From Doryteuthis pealeii (Eukaryota > Mollusca > Cephalopoda > Myopsida > Loliginidae), in contig CM042151.1 of NCBI GenBank assembly GCA_023376005.1, positions 81,388,199 to 81,452,198 of the forward strand: a stretch of DNA of 64,000 bases, read 5' to 3'. Each line of letters starts with the position of its first letter. Positions within the stretch are counted from its first letter, which is position 1. The translations under genes were made by a program, and so were the position numbers. Shown here piece after piece: positions 1-13,350 of this stretch. The notes under the pieces were generated by a model. That model searched no databases. It had not been told where the DNA came from and saw only the letters and a list, made by a program, of their open reading frames with translations.

Positions 1-3372
<3,372 letters not shown>

Positions 3373-4283
3373 ATTTCCTATAAATTATCCTATGTGAAGT
3401 TTTTAAGTTTCCTTTAAAATTGAAATTTACTTACATTCATCGAATTTGAACTCCTGTGTGTGTATTCAATCTGTTAATGATGAATTTGGTGAATTATGAA
3501 TATGTCCAGTAAATTAAAACCTGTGACGTCTTATAAGACTTCTCTATATTTTTCTGTAATAATTCCACTTGTACCGTTTACCCAATGTTATATATTCTGC
3601 AATACAGTCTTTACGTATGTCAAATACACTGTCAATGAAAATCAGCAAATTTATTTCCAAGATGTAACATACAGGATCCTTTATAGTGAAGCAACACGTG
3701 ATATATATTTCCTCGGTGAAAATCTGCAATCAAACAAATAAGGAAATTAAAAGATGGATACATTATTTTGAATTATTTGGGAAACAATGATATTGATATT
3801 CCAAGAAACAAATTCTCTTTCTTCTTATAATAAGAGGATACGCTATATTTACATATATCAGCTTTTTTTAAAAATATCAATCCATGTTTGTGACCCCTAT
3901 TGTGTTAGGTCTCCAATTACTTTAAGATGACATGCAATAAAACGCATTGATACTCAGCTCCCTTGTCCTTCTTCTTTTCTAATGACATAAAATGTTACTA
4001 AGCTCTGTGAATATTATAATTTGTCACACTGACTAATGTGAGACCAAATAATATATCAAATACATATATATCATAACTAACCATGAATCCATACTTATGG
4101 TAGTTTTGTAGCTTCTACTGGGTAGCTCTCCGGCGAAGCAGACATCATCTCCTTCAAGATGACCATGCAATAAAACAAGTTGTATACCCAACTCCTTGTT
4201 ATTCCTCTTTTAAAATATTGAAATACCTAACATATCATGATGCAGCTGTTTACTAAAAATGCTACAATAAGATGAGACCCTAA
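3373..4283 (-). other. 5' flank of ZNF copy A
   Basis: A non-coding upstream region shared, with indels, with the flanks of A' (4284-5161), A'' (54283-55190) and C (62687-63590). It contains the promoter block, a TGACGTC motif near 3521 and two related ~100-bp blocks (about 3910-3990 and 4120-4240) that share 'aagatgaccatgcaataaaa'. The same block recurs near 18090 and 31400, so it is a short dispersed repeat. Short open frames seen here are not supported by codon-level conservation. Confidence 0.7.
3679..3700 (-). promoter_or_regulatory. conserved E-box plus TATA block of copy A
   Basis: Read toward the gene: palindromic E-box CACGTG (3700-3695), GTTGCTTCAC, then TATAAAG (3685-3679), about 310 bp before the ATG. 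The same order and spacing occur upstream of all six ZNF loci, including the divergent B type. A role as core promoter is inferred. Confidence 0.5.
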
Positions 4284-4288
4284 CATGA
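4237..4288. repeat. turn-point of the A/A' inverted repeat
   Basis: Sequence left of here (reading outward from copy A) reappears as its reverse complement to the right. The ~50-bp spacer between the arms (cagctgtttactaa ... gagaccctaacatg) is not an adapter: it matches natural flank sequence at about 55150-55200 and 63560-63610. The turn comes 14 bases into a dispersed repeat and carries the small mirrored motif catatcatg/catgatatg. Confidence 0.85.
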
Positions 4289-5161
4289 TATGTAGGTATT
4301 TCAATATTTAAAGGAAATACAAGAGTTGGGTATACAACTTGTTTTTATTGGCATGGTCATCTTGAAGGAGATGAGTCTGCTTCGCGAGAGCTACCACAGT
4401 AGAAGCTACAAAACTACGCATAAGTATGGATTCATGGTTAGCTTATGATATATATGTATTTGATATATTCTTTGGTCTCACATTAGTCAGTGTGACAAAT
4501 TATAATATGTCACAGAGCATTAGTTTTAACGTTTGTTATGTCATAAGAAAAGAAGAAGGACAAGGGAGCTAGTATACAATGCGTTTTAATGCATGGTCAT
4601 CTTAAAGTAATTGGAGACTAGACACAATAGGGGTCACAACATGGATTGTATATTTTTAAAAAAAGCTGAATATGTAAATATAGCGTATCCTCTTATTATA
4701 AAGAAAGAAAGAGAATTTGTTTTTGAATATCAATATTCATTGTTTCCCAAATAATTCAAAATAATGTCCATCTTTAATTTCCTTATTTGTTTGATGCAGA
4801 TTCTTCACCGAGGAAAGTATATAATACACGTGTTGCTTCACTATAAAAGGAGGTCCTGTATGTTAACATCTTGGATATAAAATTGCCGATTTTCAATTGA
4901 AGTGTAACTTGTGACATACGTAAAGACTGTATTAGCAGATATATACATTGGGTTAAACGGTAACAAGTGGAATTATTACAGAAAAATATAGAGAAGTCTA
5001 ATAAGACGTCACAGTTTTTAATTTACTGGACTATTCATAATTCCAACAATTCATCATTAACAGATTGATACACACATCAGGAGTTTAAATTCCGATGAAG
5101 TAAGTAAACTTTCAATTTTAAGGAAACTTAAAAACTTCACATAGGATAATTTATAGGAAAT
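4284..5161 (+). other. 5' flank of ZNF copy A'
   Basis: Counterpart of the other A-type flanks but with many extra and missing single bases; it belongs to the noisy contig ending at 5274. It carries the promoter block at 4827-4849, a GACGTCA-containing motif near 5014 and a GTAAGT donor-like site near 5100. No gene is seen. Confidence 0.7.
4827..4849 (+). promoter_or_regulatory. conserved E-box plus TATA block of copy A'
   Basis: CACGTG at 4827-4832, GTTGCTTCAC, then TATAAAAG at 4842-4849, about 315 bp before the ATG at 5162. Same architecture as the other ZNF copies. Promoter function is inferred from position and conservation. Confidence 0.5.
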
Positions 5162-8100
5162 ATGGCAATTGCAATGTTGCGATATGTAAGAAAAGCTTTT
5201 GCAATTGAATCACATTTTATAGAACATATGCGCAGTCATAGAGAAGAGAAGCCATTTATACAATGTGAGAATAGNNNNNNNNNNTGGCAAAGGTTTTGGT
5301 TGGAAACACAACCTGCAAATTCATCAACGCACACATACTGGGGAGAAACCATTTCCATGTAAGTTATGTGACAAAAGATTTTCTAAGAAAGGTAATTTAA
5401 GAACACATCGACGCACACATACTGGGGAGAAACCATTTCCATGTGAGTTATGTGACAAAAGATTTTCTCATAAAATTACTTTAACAAAACATATACAACA
5501 AATACATTCAGGAGAGAGACCATTTAGATGTGAGATATGTGACAAAACGTTTTCTTCTAAATACAATTTAACAAGACATGAACAGATACATACAGGAGAG
5601 AAGCCATTCAAATGTGACCATTGTCCAAAAGCCTTTAGAAATTCTTCCAATTTAAGAAGTCATAAACGCATACATAGAGGAGAGAGGCAGTATATATGTA
5701 CGGAAAACAACGAAAGTTTTGTTGTAAGGCCTGAATTCCAGCAATCGAATATATTAGAAGAATGTTCATCAGAAAGAAACAATGTCACTCTCTTAGAAAA
5801 TAATGGCGAATACCAGAAATCAAAGGAATTAAAAGATTCTCCATCAAAACCAAACACTACATCAAGAATAAACAACACAGACGCCAACTCACAAATTCAA
5901 AATGTCTCTCTCTATCGAAATACTTACGAATACCATCAAATACAACGAAGATTATTTACCAGAAACAAACACTGGATCAATAACCACAAATACAGACGCC
6001 AACTCACAAATCAAAATGTTTCTCTCTATCAAAATACTTACGAACCCAGAATCAAATACAACCGAAGATTATTTACCAAACAAACACTGGATCAATAACC
6101 ACAAATACAGACGCCAACTCACAAATCAAAATGTTTCTCTCTATCGAAATACTTACGAATACCCAGAATCAAATACAACCGAAGATTATTTACCAGAAAC
6201 AAACACTGGATCAATAAACACAAATACAGACGCCAACTCACAAATCAAAATGTTCTCTCTATCGAAATACTTACGAATGCCAAGAATCAAATACAACCGA
6301 AGATTATTTACCAGAAACAAACACTGGATCAATAACCACAAATACAGACGCCAACTCACAAATCAAAAATTTCTCTCTATCGAAATACTTACGAATGCCA
6401 AGAATCAAATACAACCGAAGATTATTTACCAGAAACAAACACTGGATCAATAACCACAAATACAGACGCCAACTCACAAATCAAAATTTCTCTCTATCGA
6501 AATACTTACGAATACCCAGAATCAAATACAACCGAAGATTATTTACCAGAAACAAACACTGGATCAATAACCACAAATACAGACGCCAACTCACAAATCA
6601 AAATGTTTCTCTCTATCAAAATACTTACGAATACCCAGAATCAAATACAACCGAAGATTATTTACCAGAAACAAACACTGGATCAATAACCACAAATACA
6701 GACGCCAACTCACAAATTCAAAATGTTCTCTCTATCGAAATACTTACGAATACCAGAATCAAATACAACCGAAGATTATTTACCAGAAACAAACACTGGA
6801 TCAATAACCACAAATACAGACGCCAACTCACAAATCAAAATGTTTCTCTCTATCGAAATACTTACGAATACCAGAATCAAATACAACGAAGATTATTTAC
6901 CAGAAACAAACACTGGATCAATAACCACAAATACAGACGCCAACTCACAAAATCAAAATGTTTCTCTCTATCAAAATACTTACGAATGCCAGAATCAAAT
7001 ACAACCGAAGATTATTTACCAGAAACAAACACTGGATCAATAACCACAAATACAGACGCCAACTCACAAATCAAAATGTTTCTCTCTATCGAAATACTTA
7101 CGAATACCAGAATCAAATACAACCGAAGATTATTTACCAGAAACAAACACTGGATCAATAACCACAAATACAGACGCCAACTCACAAATTCAAAATGTTC
7201 TCTTCTATCGAAATACTTACGAATACCAGAATCAAATACAACCGAAGATTATTTACCAGAAACAAACACTGGATCAATAACCACAAATACAGACGCCAAC
7301 TCACAAATTCAAAATGTCTCTTCTATCGAAATACTTACGAATACCAGAATCAAATACAACCGAAGATTATTTACCAGAAACAAACACTGGATCAATAACC
7401 ACAAATACAGACGCCAACTCACAAATTCAAAATGTCTCCTCTATCGAAATACTTACGAATACCAGAATCAAATACAACCGAAGATTATTTACCAGAAACA
7501 AACACTGGATCAATAACCACAAATACAGACGCCAACTCACAATTCAAAATGTCTCTCTCTATCAAAATACTTACGAATGCCAGAATCAAATACAACCGAA
7601 GATTATTTACCAGAAACAAACACTGGATCAATAACCACAAATACAGACGCCAACTCACAAATTCAAAATGTCTCTCTCTATCGAAATACTTACGAACCAG
7701 AATCAAATACAACCGAAGATTATTTACCAGAAACAAACACTGGATCAATAACCACAAATACAGACGCCAACTCACAAATCAAAATGTTTCTCTCTATCGA
7801 AATACTTACGAATACCAGAATCAAATACAACCGAAGATTATTTACCAGAAACAAACACTGGATCAATAACCACAAATACAGACGCCAACTCACAAATTCA
7901 AAATGTCTCTCTCTATCGAAATACTTACGAATACCAGAATCAAATACAACGAAGATTATTTACCAGAAACAAACACTGGATCAATAACCACAAATACAGA
8001 CGCCAACTCACAAATTCAAAATGTCTCTTCTATCGAAATACTTACGAATACCAGAATCAAATACAACCGAAGATTATTTACCAGAAACAAACACTGGATC

Positions 8101-8679
8101 AATAACCACAAATACAGACGCCAACTCACAAATTCAAAATGTCTCTCTCTATCGAAATACTTACGAATACCAGAATCAAATACAACGAAGATTATTTACC
8201 AGAAACAAACACTGGATCAATAACCACAAATACAGACGCCAACTCACAATTCAAAATGTCTCTCTCTATCGAAATACTTACGAATGCCAGAATCAAATAC
8301 AACCGAAGATTATTTACCAGAAACAAACACTGGATCAATAACCACAAATACAGACGCCAACTCACAAATCAAAATGTTTCTCTCTATCAAAATACTTACG
8401 AATACCAAGAATCAAATACAACCGAAGATTATTTACCAGAAACAAACACTGGATCAATAACCACAAATACAGACGTCAATTCACAAATTCAAAATGTCTC
8501 CTCTATAGAAATACTTACCAATACCAGAATCAAATACAACCGAAGATTATTTACCAGAAACAAACACTGCATCAATATCCACAAACACAGAAGCCAACTC
8601 ACAAATTCAAAATGTCTCTCTTTTAGAAAATACTCATGAAACCCAGCCATCGATTACATCAGAAGATTATTTAGTTTAA
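5162..8679 (+). CDS. C2H2 zinc-finger gene copy A' (frame interrupted, assembly gap inside)
   Basis: Putative sequence-specific DNA-binding nuclear protein. Start ATG at 5162 by homology with A''. Finger 1 has its Cys pair destroyed by three small insertions close to a contig end; a 10-N run cuts finger 2. From 5285 a clean frame gives [24 protein letters not shown] and CDHCPKAF fingers, each with its His pair and TGEKPF-type linkers, so six fingers in the intact design. Finger 4 has the spaced HIQQIH variant. A linker rich in Ser, Asn and Glu (about 5700-5880) joins the minisatellite tail. The fingers-plus-tail frame runs to 6098, where the tail shifts into a stopping frame. The homologous end, EDYLV then TAA, is at 8677-8679, but no single frame reaches it. 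Its mirror partner is A''. Confidence 0.7.
5275..5284. other. 10-N assembly gap
   Basis: Ten Ns inside finger 2 of copy A'. Comparison with A'' (about 54175) shows gagatatg directly followed by tggcaaag, so almost nothing is missing. This is a contig junction, and it separates noisy sequence on the left from clean sequence on the right. Confidence 0.95.
5885..8600 (+). repeat. 118-bp coding minisatellite, copy A'
   Basis: About 23 head-to-tail units; successive 'aacactggatcaat' motifs are spaced about 118 bp on average. Units are nearly identical in the middle and more diverged at the distal end (8460-8600: gacgtcaat, actgcatcaat). One frame gives an acidic Asn/Thr module (ESNTTEDYLPETNTG), a second gives a basic module (RIKYNRRLFTRNKHW), and the third stops after QKQTLDQ. 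The longest run that crosses units is 6395-7516. Losses sit in AA, CC or TT runs (accaagaatc/accagaatc, acaaccg/acaacg, aaattcaa/aaatcaa). Confidence 0.95.
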
Positions 8680-9735
8680 CCAAACAATAAATCAACAATC
8701 ACAAACACAGATATCAACTCACAAATGCAAAACGTCTCGATCTTAGAAAATATTTATGAATACCGGGAATCGATTAGATTAGAAGACTATTTAGTAGAAC
8801 CAAACTCTAGATCAACAATAATACAAAAAACAGATACCAACACATAAATACAAAACGCCTATCCCTTAGTAAATACTTACAACCAACAGTTCATCGATAC
8901 ACAACGAAGAAAGTTTATCAAATGCTTCTCAGGAATTAGAAACAAACATTCCAATTGGTGATAATTTATTAGAGCTATTTCCACAGATCGAACAGGCACT
9001 AAGTTATTGGCAAACTGGCGATACCCCCCCCCCGGAAAGAAATTATGGCACAGATCGAATAACATAAACGATAGAAATGACTTATGAAACATCAATTCAA
9101 TATAAGACAAGCGGACAATATCTCTCATTCTGTTTCGTACAAAATACTAGAGAGTGTGGTAGAAACAAACATTCTAAATAGAAATCATGTATATGTGGCA
9201 ATTCCATGGATTAAACAACCATTGGATTTTTTGCAATATAAAGATATGTTCATCTTGAATTATGGAAGTATTTCCATTGGAACAGATCGAATAATCCAAA
9301 TGAGTAACCAATGGGAAATATCACTTGAATATAAAACAAACTACCAAACTTACTCGATGACTCCACATCTCACTGATAAAGAAAGACCAGTAACTTTACC
9401 ACTGGTTAATCGGAAAATCAAACTCCTTTAAGGGGAGGAGAGAAAGAAACATTCCAATTGGAGATCATGTATAGGATACAATTCTATAGATTACACAATC
9501 ATAGTTTGATTTTTTTTTGGCAATATAAAAGATATGTTCATCTAGAATTATGGAAGTATTTTCACTAGAACAGATCAAATAATCCAAATAAGAAACGAAT
9601 GGGAAAATATCACTTGAATATAGAACAAACGACTAAACGTATTCGATGACCCAAGTCTCATTGATAAAGAAAATACAAGACTCGAGAGACCAGTGACATT
9701 ACCAGTTTATGGAAATGAAGATTTATCCGGATAAT
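8680..9735 (+). pseudogene. decayed C-terminal modules downstream of A'
   Basis: After the conserved EDYLV stop the sequence still resembles tail modules in shifting frames: YRESIRLEDYLVEPNSRSTI, ETNIPIG, LELFPQIE, then NYGSIS and TLPVYGNEDLSG-type endings near 9700. The same modules form the open tails of B' and C. This is either 3' untranslated sequence holding old coding modules or the remains of a longer ancestral reading frame. The mirror is 49850-50890. A run of C (9004-9015 region) is a length-variable site. Confidence 0.6.
9084..9431 (+). CDS. hypothetical 115-residue frame, ZNF tail module
   Basis: Open from ATG 9084 to stop 9429-9431. No zinc finger. The second half has the tail motifs MFILNYGSISIGTDRIIQM, SLEYKT and RPVTLPLVN, which belong to the C-terminal modules of this ZNF family. 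The first half (around VSYKILESVVETNILN) is mixed. The translation is identical in the mirror arm (50139-50486). It has no recognisable promoter of its own, so it is more likely an orphaned tail fragment than an independent gene. Confidence 0.35.
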   Translation: MKHQFNIRQADNISHSVSYKILESVVETNILNRNHVYVAIPWIKQPLDFLQYKDMFILNYGSISIGTDRIIQMSNQWEISLEYKTNYQTYSMTPHLTDKERPVTLPLVNRKIKLL

Positions 9736-10500
9736 CGGAAACTTATATATTCCTATTTGTTATTAGGAAAATCTAAAGAAAATATATTTTTGTATTATAG
9801 TCCGAATCTTCTGACAAACTTTTTCTTTATAGCAAAATTTTAATTTGAAAAATATATATTCCTGATTTCCTGATTATGATACTTCTCAAATGCTTTTCAG
9901 AAAAATTTTAATTTTTTTCGTAAATATTTTTTTGTTCCTTTTTACCCAAAACCGGTTTTTATTTTTGTCTTTTATCAACTTAGCATTTAAATTGAAAAAA
10001 TATTTTCTTGATTTCTTTTCATCAACAATCATTTTTTATATTCTTCACCATCTTATCATTTTTATTTTACCTGTTCAATATAATTCTTGAGATACTAATT
10101 TTCCTTGAATGAACAAGAAATCTTTGGACAAACTTTTTAAAAACATCCGATTGAAATGAATTTTTAATTTCAACGAAATATCTCAAATGTAATTTCATTT
10201 GCCTACGAGGCTTAATTATTTTCGTCACATTTCATTTTTTTATTGATATTTCTTTTCCATAATTTTTATTTTCTTCCTTTAAAATGTATTCTTTGCATTC
10301 ATTTTTTTTACTTTGATTCATGTAATTTTAATTTTCTTCTCTTTTAATAAAAAAACGCGCTTGAAAATTGATCTATCTTAAGATCTACCTCACGTTTTCT
10401 TTTCATTTCTTTCTTTTACTTTTAATGCGTCCCAAGATTCTTTTTAAACCCACCAGCAAAGTAAAGAAGATTAAAAAACCAGAAAATTATGCTTCAATAT
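9736..10500. other. AT-rich spacer
   Basis: Poly-T and poly-A rich, with long runs of ttttta and no gene I can support. The same segment recurs at 49041-49850 (mirror) and at 59270-60000, and a diverged version at 22100-22800, so it is part of a duplicated unit following the ZNF tail modules. Confidence 0.6.
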
Positions 10501-11830
10501 AATCTAATTTTAAAATATAATATTTATCAATGAATGAACTTTATAATGCATTATTTATTTTATTTCAAAACTTTCTGATTTTTTTCAGCTCACTTAATTT
10601 TGAACCCCCTTATTTTGGGGGTGTTCAATCTCGGTGAGTTGGTCAGTGTTCGATACTAATTACAGTATTGTTTGTTTGTTTTGTTTTACGGCATATCAAC
10701 CTCAGTGGGTCATTTAATGCCGATAAAGTTTTGAAATAAATCAATTCTTAATGGATAATACAATTTTTTTTATAAATACATTTTTCTATTTAACCCATAG
10801 ATGGGACCCTAACAGGTACTACACTCCGGGTCAGAGTGGACCAGGGAGCAATGGTGATGAAGGGGTGCTCCACATTCCCCAAACCTCCAGAACTGGAACC
10901 TCACCATCAGATAGAGTTTAACGTCATTCCCAGGACATGCAGACATGTAGTTGTGGCTTGCCATAAGGGCAATAGGGTTGGGGCAATCATATAGGTGCTA
11001 GGGCTTGATGTGACCAGCCAATTGATTGGAGGGGGTCTCTCCGACCGCCCGTCTAGCTCAAGATAGGGCCAAAGTGGAGTATTGCATGTCATGAACTGCT
11101 CATCCACCTGGGCTCTATCCTTAAGCATCACGGGTCGCCCCCCACGGCCAATAGGTGGCCCCATTGGGGGAGTCTTACCCCTCTGCAGAGGTGCAGTCGT
11201 GCATTCTAACGCCCCAGCCGACAGGGCGGTAATTACAGTATAAATGAAAGGATAAAAGACCGAAGTTGTGAATAGAAAACAATTAAGAGGAATATTCCAT
11301 GAGAAAATAAGTACCGAAAATCGGAAAATAAAATGTAAAAAATAAATAGATAATTTTTTTGAGATTTCTTTTCATTCATTTCGATAATTATTTAATCTTA
11401 TAAATGAAAAAAAAAAATACATCGATATTTTTCTGCTTAAACAAGGGGCGGGTGGGCGAAATTTTCAATAATTTTCTTCAAAACTTATACTTTGTTTGAC
11501 TAAAATAAGGTTTGCATTAAATAGATATTCATTTCTAGAATATAAAAATATAACATTTTAAACTTGACATCAGAATATTCATATTTTTAATGAATTTAAT
11601 ATATTAATTTTTCATAGCAGAAACACTTAAGTAAAGTTTTGAAATAAAATAACTGATGCATTATAAAATTCATTAATTGATAAATATATACTGAAAATTT
11701 CATTAAAATCGGATAATTCTCTGATTTTTTGGTAATTTTTAAAAAAATCGCTAATGTTACATTAATTTTGTAAACACGCCATTTTTAAAGAGCGTTTATG
11801 GCCAAACGCGATTGACCAAAAAATTGTTTT
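10500..11830. mobile_element. foldback element FB-1, with nested dispersed repeat
   Basis: The left half (ttataatgcattatttatt at about 10540) and the right half (aataactgatgcattataaa at about 11650) are inverted copies, as expected for a foldback or MITE-type DNA element. The 10800-11225 dispersed repeat sits in the middle. Homologous inverted structures lie at 23880-24725, 37250-38110 and 47760-49040. No transposase is visible. Termini are approximate. Confidence 0.55.
10800..11225 (+). repeat. GC-rich dispersed repeat DR, copy 1
   Basis: A GC-rich island in an AT-rich setting, beginning 'gatgggaccctaacaggta' and recurring at 48345-48785 (inverted), 55190-55480 and 63595-63885. The plus frame reads GQSGPGSNGDEG, then IPQTSRTGTSPSD, in recognisable form in all copies. 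It ends in the CAGAGGTGCAGTC and CCAGCCGACAGGGCGG region, which is absent from the two shorter copies. It is probably a transposon end, class undetermined. Confidence 0.65.
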
Positions 11831-12860
11831 AAATGTATTAAAAATATATTATATGTGTAATATTATTTTGCTTTATTATTGATGGTCATTATGGTACTAC
11901 TTATCGATTTAGATAAAAGTTTGACCTTAAATAATCGATTTAATTAATTCTAATCCGTTTTAAAAAAAAACATTAGCAGACGATTTTTGGATACTTCTAC
12001 TCTAAGGGTTTTAATTTCAACTTAAACTACACTGGATGCATTTCGTCCTATCGTGACGTGTGCTTGATGACGATCTTTCAAAGATAACTAAAACAATTTT
12101 AGAGGGAAGTGGTGTTTGCTTACGATAAAAAATACATGTAACTACAACTATTCTATTAAAGTAAATACGTACATAAAATCATTTCATTGTATTAATTAAT
12201 GAAGCGAAATTTAAAAAAAAATTAACCTCCATATTTCCCTTTTAAGAATATTAGATTTACACAAAAAAATAATTTAAACCGATAACAAGTGGGGTCAAAG
12301 TTAAGTGACTTGAGAAAAAAAACCCAGAAAGTTTGGAAATAAAATAACTGATGCATGTGTAATACTTTTTTGGTACGGCATATGCTTACTCGATCGGGTA
12401 CAGCCAACTACGTCATCTTTAGACACGCCCAGAAACGTTTACCAGTACAACTTATCTCTTTGCTTAGCTATTACGGCGTAGAATGTCTTTTTGATAGCGA
12501 AAAAAAGAAAAAAAAGAAAAAGTTTTACTTAAAAATTAAACAATTATTTTACTTTTAAAACGTAATATTTTTTAGCATAGAAAATTGATAGTTTTAAATA
12601 CAAAAAACAACTTTGAATCATGTAAATTTCTGGTTCTACAAATATTTTTTCCTTAGTTACGAATTTTATTTTATTTGCATTTATTTATAAATAAAAAAAA
12701 TGTAAATTTTTATGTAATTCTTTTATTAACAATTATTTTTATTGTTTCCCCCTTTGAACCTATATTTAAAAAAAAAAAATTATTAAAGTAATTTAAATAA
12801 AATCTATCTTAAAACTTGACATTCAATGTAGAATCGAGATTTATTTAATCTATCTAAAAA
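11831..12860. other. AT-rich, FB-1-like debris, no gene
   Basis: Contains a partial FB-1-like half near 12280-12360 (ggggtcaaagttaagtgac, aataactgatgcat) and A/T homopolymers. The short frame at 12355-12558 is kept in the mirror arm with two residue changes, but it has no family resemblance and overlaps repeat sequence, so I do not call a gene. Confidence 0.5.
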
Positions 12861-13333
12861 GTACAATTAAAAATGCCCAATTATGCACAACATATTTCTC
12901 GAGATTTTTATATATTTAAGAATCATCACAAACGAATGTGCTTTTTCATTTTTCGAAAGACTTTCAGAGTTAGGGATTGACATAGTTTTCCAACCATTTT
13001 TACTTAAAAATACACAGATTTCCACTCTTGGTACAGTAACAACTGGTTCATTGCACATGTACTTGCGTTGTTATTTTATCTTGCGTTTCTTGGCTATGCA
13101 GTGGAACATCGCTATGTAAAATTTTAAATGTTATAGGCTCCCATAGTTTTTAAACATTCTCACTGATGTCTTCATACTTAAAATGTTTAAAAAATCGTTT
13201 ATCCACTTTTAATTTGTCAGTCCAGATATTTGTACTGGGGAACATCTTTTTAACCCCATGAAATATTCTACACACCGGGTCTATCGATGATCTTAAATAT
13301 ATTTTTCATTTTTGGATGCTACACAAAGTACGA

Positions 13334-13350
13334 GTAAGGATCGAACTCAC
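13334..13350 (-). other. tRNA T-arm-like motif, copy 1
   Basis: On the minus strand GTGAG-TTCGATC-CTTAC forms a 5-bp stem with a 7-nt loop, and GTTCGATCC fits a pol III B box. The same motif occurs at 25783, 26300, 35664, 36190 and 46255. A matching A box is not clear, so a degraded tRNA-derived SINE is possible but unproven. Confidence 0.4.

Noticed and set aside
3496..3741. 81-codon frame upstream of copy A, with relatives at 54479 and 62860
   Set aside because: Overlaps the shared promoter flank; the frame differs in strand and length among copies, so it is shadow sequence.
4237..4288. SMRTbell adapter left at the A/A' turn
   Set aside because: The spacer matches natural flank sequence near 55160 and 63570 and contains no adapter-like string.
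12355..12558. 67-codon frame shared with 47042-47245
   Set aside because: Starts in FB-1-like sequence and ends in A-rich low complexity; the mirror copy is expected from the duplication alone.
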